64,000 nucleotides of DNA from Rhynchopus euleeides (taxonomy: Eukaryota > Euglenozoa > Diplonemea > Diplonemida > Diplonemidae). Shown piece by piece: positions 34,171 through 48,300 of the stretch; the first letter of the stretch is position 1, and every line of letters begins with the position of its first letter. The position numbers and the translations under genes are program-made. Under the pieces are notes generated by a model. It made no database searches. It saw only the letters and a program-made list of their open reading frames with translations, and was not told where the DNA came from. The stretch lies in NCBI GenBank assembly GCA_963210315.1, contig OY723298.1:248001-312000 (forward strand), given 5' to 3'.

Positions 34171-34759
34171 CAGTGCTCGCCGAATACGGGCATACGTATG
34201 CGTATTCATACGTATGCACGTATGCAGATTTCGAAAAAACGCCTGCATACGTCTGTTAATACTTTTGCACTGTACGCTGCCAGGCAGGGCTTCCCCCACA
34301 CATGCCACTCTTTGGTGCCTGTCCACTGTGCCTCCTGCTGTTCTGACACGAACAACGTCGCTACTGTGCCCAAAAATGCCCGGAAACACATTTTTGGGAC
34401 ATATGCGCACCCAGAGAGCCAGATTTGGCCGTTGGGGGAAAATCAGATTTTGGTCCATCTGGGCCCAGGTACATGTACCAAGTACCTTGGTACAGGAGCC
34501 AAATGGGCCGTCGGGCCCGGCCCATACTTCTGGGCTTTCCCCGACCCAAGGTACCCAGGGGCCGAAACAACGTACGTGGGTCCACTGCGCACTGAGAACC
34601 TAGCCCACAGTACGACAGGACGTGCACAGGCACCGGGCCCACTCTCCTCCACCGGTGACCTGCCAGCCGTATGCGTATTCGAGCCGTATGCGTATTCATA
34701 CGTATGCGCGTATGCAGATTTTGGGTTTTTCGAAGAATACGCGTATTCTGCAAGCACTG
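34171..34759. mobile_element. hAT-type miniature element, hAT-4
   Basis: The ends begin CAGTGCT and finish AGCACTG, flanked by the exact 8-base duplication CCCTAGGG (34163-34170 and 34760-34767). Subterminal zones repeat CATACGTATGCGTATTC in both orientations at both ends. The 589-bp element is non-coding. Its centre includes GGTACATGTACCAAGTACC and the CAGTACGACAGGACG motif (34606-34642) shared with hAT-3 and TA-2. Confidence 0.85.
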
Positions 34760-34767
34760 CCCTAGGG

Positions 34768-36397
34768 GGGGGGGGGGGGGGGTGCGGGGGTGGCGAGGGA
34801 GAGGGGTCGAGAGGTTCCTTTTTTTTCTTTGATCCCAAAGACAACTTTCCGGCCGCCCTCTGCCTAGGGCCACACGGGCCTTCCTTTTCTTTGTGCGGCA
34901 TGCAGCTTGTTTGCAACACACACACAACTCCATATCACGTGCCACCCCCCCCCCATCCCCCGGCGTGTAAATCAGGGAATCACACATCTCTTTTGCACGC
35001 GGTGCAAAAAATAAATACGAAACCCTGCTGATACCCCAGCCCGACCGGAGGCTCGCCACCCCACTCCCCACGCACCCCACCCCTCATCAGGCGGCAAGAG
35101 AGGAATAGCGAGAGCGCTGCCAAGGGGTTTGAGAGCCCGGGTTTGAGTCGAGAGTGAATGAAAAAGCGTCTCCCAGCACCTCGGGGGCTCAGGGGGAGTG
35201 GGGGGGGGGTGGGGGGGAAGGTGGCAGAGCCGCCTCAATACGCTCACACTCCCTATCTGGCAACGCCGACTCTGGGAAGAGTGCTGAAGCACAGCCACAG
35301 GGAGGTGTTTCTGAGTGGCGGATGCAGAAAGGGAACAGTGGTTCCTCCTGAGGGTGGGGGGGGGGGGTTTTTTTGATCGTCGAGAGTGAATGGAAAGGTA
35401 AGTCTCCCAGGGCGGGAGGGGGAGGAGGTGCTGTTCGCAGGGACGACGTATTGCACCGACCACTGCCTGCCATGGATGGGGTGGAAGTGGCACAAAAAAG
35501 AAACCAGCATCTTTTTATCTTTCGCTGTAACGCTGCCCGCGTACACACACAGGGAAACCTGCGTGTGGGAGCGGGGGGCACACTTGAGTGTTTGCATGAG
35601 ACGATTTCCACAAAAAAAACACAAACGGGGTGAAATAAAGGGCAAACAACGAGTCGCAGGGGAAGGAGCATCTTGTTCTTGTTTTGGGCAACGGCCACGG
35701 CATGCTGTGGTGTGCAACGGAAGAGGCACACTATTCACGCCGAGAAGACCGGTGGGGTGGGGGGGAGACGGGACAGAGCCAATCAAAGATATTTTCGCAC
35801 GGTTCTTTTTTGCAACAGCACTCACCAGCCTGGTGTCCTGCCTGAAGGAGGGGTGGGGGGTTGGGTTTTTTTTGCGTCACGCTCTCCTGAAAAGTCAGAG
35901 CGGGTTGCTTTGCGGAGTTGCGCTTCCCGATTGCAGAAGTTGCCGCGGGTGGGGGGTGTTGGACAGAGAGGGAAGGCGAGGGAGAGCTGGGGCATGTGGA
36001 GTGAGACCTGCAACTTCAGGGTTCCGTCACCGCCTGGCAGCAGCTTGGATGGCGCTGTAGGGGGAGGATGGTCGCATGCACGGGTGTCATGTCGGGGGGG
36101 CAGCGTAGTGCAGGGGTGCCCGACGCTGCCAGACTGAGTCTGTTCGAAGAATATTCTGCCGTAAACACTCTGAAACAGAGAACGGGGTGGTTGGTTTGCT
36201 TTGGAGGGGTAGGGGCTGAGAGATTAGAAAGCGAGACGCCCAGCAACAGCAACAGCCCCGTTCTGCAAAGAGCATGCATTAAATGGGGTCTCAAAACACG
36301 GTGCGGCAAGATCCACGATATCCAAATCGCTGCATGTGGGAACGGCCAGAACAGGTTGAAGCCGATGGAACCTTGAGAGAAACACCGCCTAGATTGC
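34768..36397. other. intergenic downstream of the giant gene
   Basis: Contains a G run (34768-34783) and two copies (35147-35180, 35379-35410) of a GTCGAGAGTGAATG motif that also occurs in gene D intron 2 (8868-8903). No gene is supported. Confidence 0.4.
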
Positions 36398-39300
36398 CTA
36401 GATGGACACCAACCCGGAGCGCTTCTGCTTATTTTCATGTGCTGCGGACGCCATGGCAGCCATCTCATGCATGTCCCCTTCTGCTCCCATGGACACGGGG
36501 CCGTGGGACATCACAGACCGCCGCTGCCCCGACGCGTCGAAAATCGAAGGATACTTCTTATCGTATCCCAGCTCCCGCACCATCATGGGCGGCAGCACCT
36601 CGATGCTGCACGTCGGGCGCCTGTGCACCGTCGAGTGCCTCGACACACCACTCTGCCTCCGCGACTGCTGCCGCGTCGAGATAGAGGACCGCCTGCGGCT
36701 GGCCCGCCGGTCAGGTGCCGCACCCTGGCTGAAGCGTGTGTCGAAAGGGGACACGTTGAAGCCCGCGTCATCCTCTTCGTGCGCAGCCCCGTTGACCGCA
36801 GCATGCACCGACGAGGCGCACACATCGACAGGCGTGTTCGGTGCCATCATCAGGGTGGACCGCTTGCGCCCCGACATGGTGATGGATGCCGACTGCACCA
36901 CCGAAGGCTTCCTCTTGTATTTCCTCTGCCAGTCCGTCTCGCCGAACTTCCCCCACTCGTTGTCGGCCTCGTCGTGCGACCCATGCGAGATGTGGCTGGC
37001 GTGGGCGCTGGAGCGGCGCGACGCGAGATCCGCCCCGCGGTTGGCAAGCTCGGCGCGGTGAGCCAGCTCCGCCGCACGCGACGTGGGGGTCATGGCGTCC
37101 AGCTGGGCCCGTGTGCGGGGCGTGCAGGCATCGAGCTCGGCCTGCTCCATCGCCAGCATCTCGCGGATCTCGCGCTCGAACTCCGCCTCAGGGTCCTCCA
37201 CATCCAGCCCCAGGGCACGCAGCTTGGGGGCCACGGTGCGGTAGAAGCGGATGCGCGCCAGCACCTTGATCTCCTGCCACGACAGGGACCCGTCGGGGTC
37301 GTCGGGGTCGGAGAAGTGTTCCAGGACCTGCGCCTTCGCCGCAACGAGGATGCAGTAGGCATACATCGCGACGCACACCACGTTGAGCAAGGTGATGGCC
37401 AGCAGGATGGCGTTCTCCTTGGCGCTCCCCTCCTTGATCTCGTACCGCTCCTCGAAGAGCATGCTGAGGTTCAGCGACACGGCGATGCACGCAAGGGACA
37501 TGTTCTCCACACGCCACAGCACGTGGTACATGAAGGGCTTCCCGAAGATGTTGAGCATCAGGAAGAATGTGACCAGCCACAGCCCCAGCATCGTCTGCAC
37601 GGGTGTGTGTTGGTGCGGTGGGGAACTGTGAGGAACAATTCACACCCATCGGCTAGGACGGCACTGTGTTGAGGCGATCTGTCTCACGACGTCCCCCCAC
37701 CGTATTCCTCAAGCAGACAAAACAGGGCGCATACCTGGTGCTGAGGGCGGCCCTGGTAGAACACAGATATGATGACGACAATCATCTTGCGGAACAGCAC
37801 CAGCACCTCCCAGTAGTACCTGTGGGGGCGATGGAGTGGCAGTGCGGCAGTGCAGGCATATGGGCCATACCGCTTGAGCCTGTAACCGGAGTAGAGGAAC
37901 CCGAAGGCGCTGATGGTGCGCTTCTTCAGCAGCCCCACCAGGTTTGGCCCCGCCATCGAGGACAGCAGCAGGAAGGTCAGGGTAGGCAGCCCTGCGCCGT
38001 AGGTGAAGAAGAAGATCACCGCAAGCAGCTTCCACTTGGAGTAGCCGGGGTCGGAGCAGGCGATGCGCATGTCCGCCTCGAGGTACGACTTGCCTGTTGT
38101 CGGCAGGTCGACGCACCGCGTGATGGCGGCGATCTCGCGCACCAGGGTGGGGAAGGCGATGAAGAGGATGATCAGCACCGAGCAGAAGAACACCGTTTCC
38201 AGCGAGGCACGCTGCTCCCGCTTGTGCAGCTTCTTCAGGTCCTGGTGGCTGATCTCGTTGTCGTGGATCTGCACCTGCTGCACCTCGCGGCCCACCTTCA
38301 CCCTGGCGTGGGTCGAGTTCTTCCCCTTCTTGGCATGCACCACCTTGTCGCAGTGGTTGCAGATGTACTGGTAGGGCGCACCCTTGTAGTCCTCAAAAGG
38401 CTTCTCGTAGTCTGTGTTGGCTGTTCCGATGTCGGTGAACCCACCCTGCTTCTGCGCCTCCTTCACGGCGTTGAACTTGTCGCGCTCGCGCGTACCGCAC
38501 TCGCGGCACATCAGGGTGGCGAAGTCGGCGTAGCAGACGTGGCAGCGCGCCATGGCTGACCCGCGTGCCTGCTGCGCCCTCTCATCCACCTTGCGCTTCA
38601 GGGCGAGGCGGCGCTCGCGCTTCTGCCGCACCCCTTCTGTGACGATCTGCCGCACGAGGTTCCACCTGCGCCGTGCCGCAACGCGGCGCGGGGAGAGCGG
38701 CGCCATGAGGATGTCCCCCAGGTCCACAGTGCCCTCTGAGCGCGCAGTGTACGCCACAGAGGCGCTGCGCTCGTTGTCGTTGTTATCCTCATGCGTCTTG
38801 CCGCCGGCAGAGCTGCGGGTGCGCTCCTTCTCCAGCTGATGCTGCTCCTGCAGCTGCTGGGCCCGGGCCTGCAGCTCCTCAAACTCCTTCACCTCCACAG
38901 GCTTGACCCACACGCTCTCGCCTGTCTTTGCGTGGCGCCAGTACGCCCTGTTGTACGTCTTGCTGACCTTCTCCCTCCACAGCAGGGTGGGCTGGTCGGG
39001 AGCAGAGAGGGGCCCGTCGTTGGCAAGCGCCTCAGCATCCCGCAGGCAGGCGTCGGCCTCATCGACGTCGAGAGACCGCGCATCCTGCTCGGCACGCTGC
39101 AGGATGTGGCGTGCCTCCTCCTGCAGCTGTGGGTCATCCGACTCCAGCATCTGCAGCACGTTCTGCACCTCCTTGGCTGCGAGCTTCTCCGCCTTGTGCA
39201 TGCGGCGTGCCGTCAGCACGAGGGCACGCCGCTGTGCCTGGGCCTGCTGCGCCTTGGCCTGGTCGGCCGTGGCAGCCTGCAGTGCCGCGCCAAACTGCTC

Positions 39301-42300
39301 CTCCTCACCGATGATCTCGTTGGCCTCGCCCACATCTGCCACCAGCTCGTCTGACCCCGTCATCACTGTCGCCACGTCCTCTGCAGACCGCATCGATGTG
39401 TTGTCGTTGCTGTCCTGCTTCTTCTGCGCCTCCTCCTTCGGAATGGGCAGACCAGAGCAGATGGCGTTCATCACAGCGAGGCGGTGCTCTGCGTCGTCCG
39501 CCTCCACGCCGATGGAGAACCGTCTGTTCCGTTCATGCATCATCCCTGCAACCAGGTCCTTCTTCACCCGCTTCCGCTTCATGTAGTAGTACAGCGTCAC
39601 AGACCCGGAGAGGACGACGACAATGATGGGGAATGTCACCCATGCCACGAACAGCTCCTTCTGCGTTGCGTTGAAGAGGCATGTGAAGCTGACGAACTGT
39701 GTCGACGGGCCGGAGATCTTGTCAAACACCTTCAGCATGTCCAGCATCAGGCCCTTGATCTTGCGCTGTGTGGGCGGTGGTGGGGGTTGAGCGGGACGCA
39801 GGCGAAGGGGCATACCAAGAAGACACCGAGGAGCACCGCCGTCTGAAAGTAGTTCATCAGCAGCTTCAGGAGGATGGACAGCACCGACTTGCCTTTGGCG
39901 CCGTTGGTGAGGTTGCTGGCGATCAGGATATAAATCAGCAGCTGTGCCAGATGCGTGCGTGTGTGTGTCTCCCACAGTTTCTACAATACCACCCACACCA
40001 CCAACCCACCCCCAAACCAACACACAAGCTGGGCATACCACAACGGAGCAGGCCACCAGCGTCACCATGAAGACGTTCCACATCAGGGGAGGACACTTCT
40101 CGCACATGTCGTTGGTGTTCTTCCCGAAACCCTCAGAGCAGACAGAGCACAGCGGGCCTTCGGAACCCTCCTTGCAGGATCTATCCCCCGCCCAATACCC
40201 GCCGGTGCAAGAGGCGACGGGGCACTCGTAGAATTCGATGTCCTGCTGGTCGTGCCGCCAGAACCCCTCCTTTGCTTTGAGAAACTGGTGCCCGTAGCAG
40301 GTGGCACCCAGGGGGCAGTCCGCACACACCAGAGACATGTTCACCGCAAACTCCGTCATCGGGTTGCAGGCGCTCCGCAGCACGGTGTGGTTCTGCGCCC
40401 CCAACCCTGCATACCGCCCGAGGGACAGCGAGTATGTGATGTTGTACAACACGCCGTGGAACAGCCCCTCCACCTTCTGGTCCCGGAACTCCACCCCCAG
40501 GGCAACCGGTGCGGATTTCCGCGTCAGCGACACGCCTGCATGGCTCGTCTGCACGACACGGATCTCCCCCGTCAACGTCTCCGCCTGAACCCTCACGGGC
40601 TCCGCAAACGCCGCCCCGCCCAGCTCCGCCTCGATGAAGGGATACGCCGGCTCGTTGGGGCTCCCCAAGGGATGCACAACACCCTCAGCATCCGCCTTCG
40701 ACACCCAACGCTCCCTGTTGCCGATGCTGCCGAGTGTGGAGAACACCTCGGAGGGCGATGGGCGGGCCCCGTCACGCTCCTCCCAGAACCCAGCCAAGTC
40801 GGGGGAGGGATGCCGCACGATGCGTGTTGGGAAGAGGAATGCCTTGACCTCCAGCCCCTTGTCGGACGAGGGGAGGTCCGCATTGTTCAGCGTGTTCCCC
40901 GACACGTCGTAGAGGTCCAGCTTCGGCGGGGTCAGCAGCGGGGCTGACCCGTCGGTGGTGAGGTGCCCGCCCCCCAGCAGCTCATCCCTGTTGGAGATTG
41001 CGAAGGAGGTTGCGCTCCCCTTATACACGCTGATGCGCACGCCCCCTGCGGTGTACTGCTTCCCCTTAGCGTTCTTCCCCAGAGGGTTGAAGTGGAGGAT
41101 GTACTCACCGTATCTCGGGTAGAAAAGCGCCGCGTCATCCACAACCAGAAGGCCCTGATGGGTTGTCCCTTCAGAGGTGACGTTGACCTCAGCTGCAGCC
41201 GTGTTGATAGGGTGCCTGGTGTGCACACCCCCCGCAGCGGGGTTGTCGACTTCCAGCCGGATCCGCACATCCCTCGCCTGGGAGGGTGAGCCGGGGAACT
41301 GCGGGCCCCACACCTTCGGCCCCTGCGTGTCTGCGGGGTTCGTCACCTCTTCGTAGAAGCCGTAGTTCACGCCCCCGGTGTCATGCGTGCCGACTGCATA
41401 GAGGTCTCCGCCAGCGGCATCCTGCAAAATGATGTGAATCTCCCCAACACTCACACGGGGCCCTGTGACAAAGCAACGCCTCGGCCAGCTTGCGTAAGCC
41501 CCGACGGTCGAATCCTCCCCGACGCATGGGACGGTGTCGATGGGAATCGACTCGTTGAACTCCGCCTCTGTGGCGAGCCCCACCTTGGTGGCGAGCGAGC
41601 TCTTGATCTGGAAGCTCATCGGGGTGCTGGAGAAGTCAGGGTTGTCCGCATCCACCACTTGGAATGTGGCGGCGGCAGGGTCCCCGAAGATGCTGAGCGC
41701 CTCTGCATCGCGGCTGCCCCGCACACCACCACCTTGCGCCGAGGCAAGCCTCCCGAGCCCTTCCGCCTCGGATGCCGCAACCGCACCCCCACCCGGGATG
41801 ACCACCACAGCGGTGCAGGTGTCGATAAACTCCGGCACGAGCGACACCCCTGCCAGCTTCACGGAGAGCTGCCGGGTCGGCTGGAAGTCCCACCCCTTCA
41901 TCGTGATGACGGCCCCGCCGGAGAGCTTCGCCCACTGTGGGACGAGGCTCGAGAGAGGCGCGTTGCTCTTCGGGCAGTTGATGGTGAAGATGGGCTCGCT
42001 GATCAGAGGCGGGATGACGACCCCCGCCCCATCCAGGGTGAAATGCATGCGGTACTGCACGTCCTCATTGCAGGCGATCCCCATGTCTGAGGCACACCCG
42101 CGGAAGTGGATTTCGGTGAACCGCGCCCTCGCGTTGACAACCCAGGCGACGGAGCCACGCACCCGGGTGCAGGTCTGCTCAAACTCAGCAGCCTTGCCGG
42201 CAGGTGCACTGCCGTGGCAGGAAGGGCCGTAGCGTGCGCCATATGATACAACACCGCCTGCGAGGTCTTTCTCCGAGAGGAATTTCTGGCACCCCGCGCG

Positions 42301-45300
42301 GAGTTTGTCCAACGCCCTCCCGGGGTATCTGAAGTCCGCAAGGGACTGCCCCGTCTCCCTGATGCAGTACGGCCTGACCTCCACCCTCACCAGGGGGGCA
42401 CCGGCGAAGGACTCGACGGAGTTGTCTGCCACGTCGACAACCAGAACCTGCGGCTGCATGTCGAGCTGGCGCCGGTTCGTCGTCCCGCGGCTGTAGTCGC
42501 CCAAAAAGGTCATCCGGAAGGGGATGCCCTCTCCGATCGTGATGCTGAGGGTCGTGGCGAAGGAGAAGATGGGGTGCGGCTTGGGGGGATGCATCCCGCT
42601 GCACTGCAGCACCGGGAGGACGCAGGCATCCCCCGGCGGGTTGAGGAGGAACTTCTCCCGCGCAGCCTCGAGGAACCGCAGCGCGGCGGGGTCGAACCCG
42701 CCGGACACACCGCCACCGCCACCACCACCTCCGGCAGAGACATTCACACCCGACCCGCCACCGCCACCCCTCTGCGTCTCGTTCAACAGCGAGCTGTTCA
42801 GAACCTCCAAGGCGTTGGGGAGCTGGGTCCGCTCGGCAGCAGTGAGCGAGATGGTCGCATTCGCGACCCAGGCGCTGCCTGGGGGAGGGGAGGCGGCTGT
42901 ACCGCCGCCCGATGCATCCACCCCGAGGGCCTCGTCGTAGGACTGGCGGCTGTGGGTGTCGAGGTAGCGCAGGGCAGAGGCATACTGCCTCCGCTCGATG
43001 GGGTATTCGCAGAAGAAGATCCCGTCTGTCTCGGCAGGCGGGGTGCAGTTCCGCTCCGCCTGGCAGGGGTCCATCTGGGAGGCCTCAAAGGGTGTCGTCG
43101 CGTTGTTCGGCGTCAGGCTGACTCCGGACAGCGCTGTGGCGTCGTCAGCATCCCCAGCGATGTGCGACAGCAGCTTGCAGACGTGCCGATCGGCTGCCAG
43201 GGCGAAGCCCAGGCAGGCCCGCATCTGGTCGCAGAGGTCTGCACATTCCACGATATCAGCCACGCGGATCCCGGTTGTGGGGTTGGCCCCAGAGACAGCG
43301 AGGTGGAAGGCGTGCCCAGGCATGTCAACCGTGGCGCCGCTGGGCAGCGACACGCCCCGCAGCAGCGCTGGGCTGAGCCGCAGGGGTGTCCCCAGGAGGC
43401 GCTTGAGGGGGAACAGCTCGTAGTCCTCGTGGCGGATTTCCACCTCGGCCTCCTCGGCGACAGTGAGGGAGAGTGCGACCTTGTCCTTCTCCTCGAAGAG
43501 GGGGGGCGGCAGCTCCGCGGTGGGGTCGGTTGTGAAGAGGAAGTAGTACGACCCCTGCACCGGGGTGCGCGAGGCGAGCCCCGTGAAGTTGACCTTCCCG
43601 TTGGTAACGACGCCGACGATGGTGTCCCCGGGGGGTGACGGGGCGGAGGCGGAGCCGGGGGCGGGGGGCTCCAGGCCTATGCGGGTCTTGACGTAGACCC
43701 TGCGCTGCTCCGTGTCCCAGTTGCGCACCCAGGTGCCGTAGCTGTCGCGGAGTGTGACGGTGATGTCGTTCAGCGTGACGAGCTGGTCGGAGGGGTAGAT
43801 CTTCTTGTTCCCGACGATCTCCCACGTGATGTGGTCCACCACATCGATGTATGAATAGTTAAACCTATTCTCGTACCAGACGCCGGAGGAATCGATCGCA
43901 ATGGCAAGCTTGTCGGAACGGGCTGCAACCTTCGCCTGCAGCGGGCACAGCATGGTGCATGTGTCAACAAAGGTTGCGGACAGCGCTGGGTCATCTCCAA
44001 ACCTGCAGAGAAGCTGGTCGGAGTTCTCCGAGAGGAACCCCCAACCCTTCACCGTGACGAGCTGTGCGCCGAGCAGGCCGTTGTCGGGGTAGATCCCGCT
44101 GATGGCGTCGTTGCCTGCCGCACACACCGCGACGTAGAGCTCCTCGCTGGAGACAGGGCTTATGGAGGAATCGTCGGAGATAAACTTGATGACGTACCGC
44201 CTCGCCTCCACCCCGTTCAGGATGCGCAGCTTGAAGAATGTCACCACGCCGTCTTTATACTCCACCACAGTCCGGTCCCCCGCAGCCCCCGACAGGCGCG
44301 CAACCCCATCCTGCGGCTCCAGCGACAGGAAGACAATCCCCGTATGCGTCGTCGCCACATTATCCGCAATATCTGTAAACACGAGCTTCGGCTGCCTCGC
44401 CAGCTTCTCTTTATTCGTGGAATACTTCGGGGGCTGTGTGAGGAACCGGAGATACCTCGCCTTCGCAGTCACCTCGAAGGTGATGGCGGCAGCGTCGAGG
44501 GGTTTGGGCGCCTCCCCCTCAACATGCTCCACGAGGCCGAGGCACGACGCACCCGGGGCTGCATCGGGCAGGGCACGGCAGTCGGCAGCCTCAGACGTCA
44601 CCAGGTTGATATACAGGCTGTAGCTCCCGGTGCCTGGATACTCGATATACAGCCCGGCGATACCAGCCCTCCCGCTTGCAACAGGCGAGAAAATCACGCC
44701 GTTGAGCCCGCCGCAAGGCCCTGACGTGCAGGGCGCTGCCCGAGCCGGTGGAGGGCCCTGCAGATGGACCGACACGTTGTAGCTGCGGATCTGCTCGTCA
44801 CGGTTGACCACCTGGTTCCCTGCGGAGTCGAGGAAGATGATGTCGATATCGGGGATGGCGTTGTTCTCTGCAGCATCAAAGGAGTAAGCACGCGCCTTCG
44901 CGAGAGTCGGGTCCCCACCCAGCACCCAGGTGATCTGCGTCGGGGGCCCGACGATAAGATACGGGATGCCAGACGAGGAGTAGGACTGCCCATCCAGCGT
45001 CACCTCCACCGTGGTCACCGCCGGGTGGGTTGTCTTCGGGTGCTGGCACCACACGGTGATGGAGGTTTTCCACGTCGCCTCCGTGACCTCCCCGTTGATC
45101 TTGCAGCTGATGTAGGGGGAGTCGATGAAACCCGTCCCGGAGACCGTGATGGGCACCTCCGTCTGCAGGGTCCCACGCAGCGGTTTGGCGGAGAAGATGA
45201 TGGGTGCGTTGATGTGCCTCACCAGGATGCCGTTGGAGCTGAATCGGTCCCCGTTCTCAACAGAGATCTCCAGGGGCACGTCCTGGCAGGCGTCGAACCC

Positions 45301-48300
45301 CTGCTTCCTCGGGGCCTTGCAGATCACAGTCTGGGAGTCGACGATAGTCGCGGTGGGGTTCACTGCGGAGCCGACATACTTCTGGTCGCCCCACTTGCAG
45401 GCGGCGACCAGCTTTGTGTCCATTGCATTCAGCCCCACAGGGAAGCCCTCCCCCTTCACAGTCACGAGGGTGCCGCCCGTGCCGTCGACGAAGGCGGGGC
45501 TGAGCTTCACCACATCGTAGAGGTTCAGGATGGAGACCTGCAGGCGGTTCAGCTTCGTCGCGACGTAGAGCAGCCTCAGCTGGCGATCGATCACCGCACT
45601 CACCGCAACCTGATACTGCGCCGCAGTGTTCTCATAGTTGAGGGACAGCGTTGTCTCGCTCCGTGTGAACACCCCCGTCAGCTCGTCTATCTTATACTTA
45701 TAAATCACGCTTGGCGTGCTGTTCCTCAGTGCGATGTAGATATAAGTCGACTGCGCGTCTGTGCAGGTCACGGGATGCCCCGGCTCGCACTGCCCCTGCG
45801 GGGAGCAGTACTTTGCCTCGCTGCTCTCCACGCAGTGCTTGCTCTGGGGGTCGCATGCGACGCACTTGTCCCCGCAGCCCCGCCCCCCACACGCGCTGTA
45901 GCTCCCATCGGATGTGGTCCCGAAGGGCGTGACTGGGCGGATGTCCTCACGCTTGAGGTCCTCATCCGCATCGACAGCCATGAACCCGATGCCCATCTCC
46001 CCTCCGATCCACTCCTCGGGCACGTCGATGTGTGCTGCGCCCCGCGTGTCCTTCACCTGGTCGAGGTTGATCCTCCCGAGGGCAGCGGACCTGATCCCCG
46101 TGCGGCTGTTGTAGGTCTGCACAGCAAGGTAGAGCCAGCCGCGCAGGATATACGCATGTTCGATAGTCTCGCAGGGTATGGTCGTGCAGAAGGCGGGTTG
46201 GAAGGAGTACACAGGGCGGAGGGTCCCCACCGCGCCCTCGCCTGTGTCGGAGACACGGCTTGTCGGGAGGTAGACCTTCATCATGCTGGTGGCGCCAGCA
46301 GCGTCGGTGCCGAGCACGAAGAGGTATGGGTCGCGCAGCAGCTCGTTCGTCGCGCTGTCCCGCAGGCTGACCACCAGCCCTGTGACGGAGCGGAAGCTGG
46401 GGAGCGTGACGGTGGTGGATCTGCTGTGTGCTGCACCAAGGCTCCACTCCGCGTAGCCCTCGATGTCCAGCAGGATGCGGGACAGCGCGAAGAAGCTCCC
46501 GTCCGCAGTGGTGGCGTGCACCACTGTGTACAGCGAGCCGTAGGTGCTGTCGAGTGCAATCGCCTCCAGGCTCTGCGTGAGGACTCCGTCCCCGATGCTG
46601 GTGAAGTTGGTGACAACGCTTGTGCTGTTGATGTCGGGGCACTGTGGGTCTGCGCCGGTGGCAATGTCCAGCGGGGGTGTGGCGCGGAAGCGTGCCAAGG
46701 CGGACTGCGTGCCGCCCCGCAGGCCGACGTAGAGGTGGTCGCCGTACTTCACAGCACCGATGAGGTCACTGCCGAAGCCAAGCTTCGAGGAGAGGGCGCA
46801 CCGCCCCACATAGGTCCACTGGGTGGTCTTGGGGTCGGTGCGCGGCTTGACGAAGAGCGTGACATCCCCACCTGCCCCAGCCAACAGGTTCTGCTCGTCG
46901 TCTGTGGGGTTGAAAAGGACCGATGCGCCCGACACCCGCGTGTAGGTCTTGACGGAGCGGTCGCTGCCGGCGATGAAGAGCTTCGCGACACGGGCGATGC
47001 TGTTCTTTGACTGTGATGCCCGCTGGCGGCAGTCGGAGCCTGTCCAGCCCACCATGCAGGACGTGCAGGTCTTGCCTGTCCAGTGCCCGTTTTCCGTGTC
47101 GTCATAGCAGTAGCAGTTCCCGTTTTTGGTGTCGCACGTCCCGTGCATCGCACACTGACAATCCTGCTTGCATTCGTCGCCGTAGTAGCCGGGGGCGCAC
47201 TCGCTGCAGATGGCGCCGTGCCAGAAGCCTTCGCTGTAGCTGCTGTCACAGGTGCAGGCGCCTGTCAGCTCGTGGCAATCTCCGTGGTTGCTGCACAGAT
47301 CAGGGGTGCACAGGACGCCGCAGGTGAAGGTGTAGTAATCATCGGTGCATGTGCATGAGCCTGAAGAGGTGCAGGTGCCGTGCCCGCTGCATGTGGTGCT
47401 GCTCTCGCAGTGCGTGACACAATCACTGCCGTAATAGTCTGTGGCACACTCCGAGCAGGCGTCACCCGTCCAGTACCCCAGGAGGCTGCTGGCCCAGCAG
47501 AGGCACTGCCCCGTCGCACCGTCGCAGGGCTGCTGGTTGCAGTCGCACTCCTTGCTGCAGTCCTCACCCCACGTGCCTTCCTGGCACACCTCGCAGGTGC
47601 TGCCTCCGAAGCTGCCAGCACAACTGCATACAGCCATGAGGTCCCACGACTGGCACGACTCCGGCCTGTTGCTCTGCGAGTCACACACACGGTACCCCGC
47701 GTTGCACACACCGCCATTCTTGCATGTCAACTCATCGCAGAACGTATCGCAGTCCACGCCGTAGTAGTTAGGGTCGCACATGCAGAACCCCGTCTCCAGG
47801 CACGTGCCGTGCACACAGTCACGCCCCCTGCAGGGGAGGAAGGTGAGGCAGTTCCCACCCGTCCACCGCGGCATGCACTCCGAGCAGAAGGTGCCCATCC
47901 AGTGCCCCTCCTCCGCATCGTTGACGCAGGGCGGCGCAGTGCCCTTTGCGTAGTGCCCCTTGGCGACGTAGGCCAGCGACAGGTTGTATGTCGAGTCCGG
48001 CTGCAGGCACGTCACCCGCAGGGCAATCACAGAGGTGCCCCGCGGCACGGTGCCCAGGCAGGCGTCTGTCGTGGCGGGGTGCTTCACAGGATTGTAGCAC
48101 GTCGGCTGTGTCAGAAGCTGCTCCTGGGCTGCAGTTTCAACTATCTCCAGACCTGACGAGTCGGACATGAGTACCGTCTGCGGCTTCTGGCAGATGTAGG
48201 CCGCCTGGTAGTTGTCGTAGATGCGATTTAGCTTCTTCCGCGCTTCGGTGTACGCAGGGTGGTTCAGCAGGAAGGGGTCGACGCAGTGGGCGGGCAGCCC

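Noticed and set aside
44764..47010. 748-codon plus-strand open frame
   Set aside because: It is antisense to the giant gene, with no motif or start context. High GC makes long antisense frames common here. The same holds for plus-strand frames at 42574-43638, 49501-50463 and 50764-52131.
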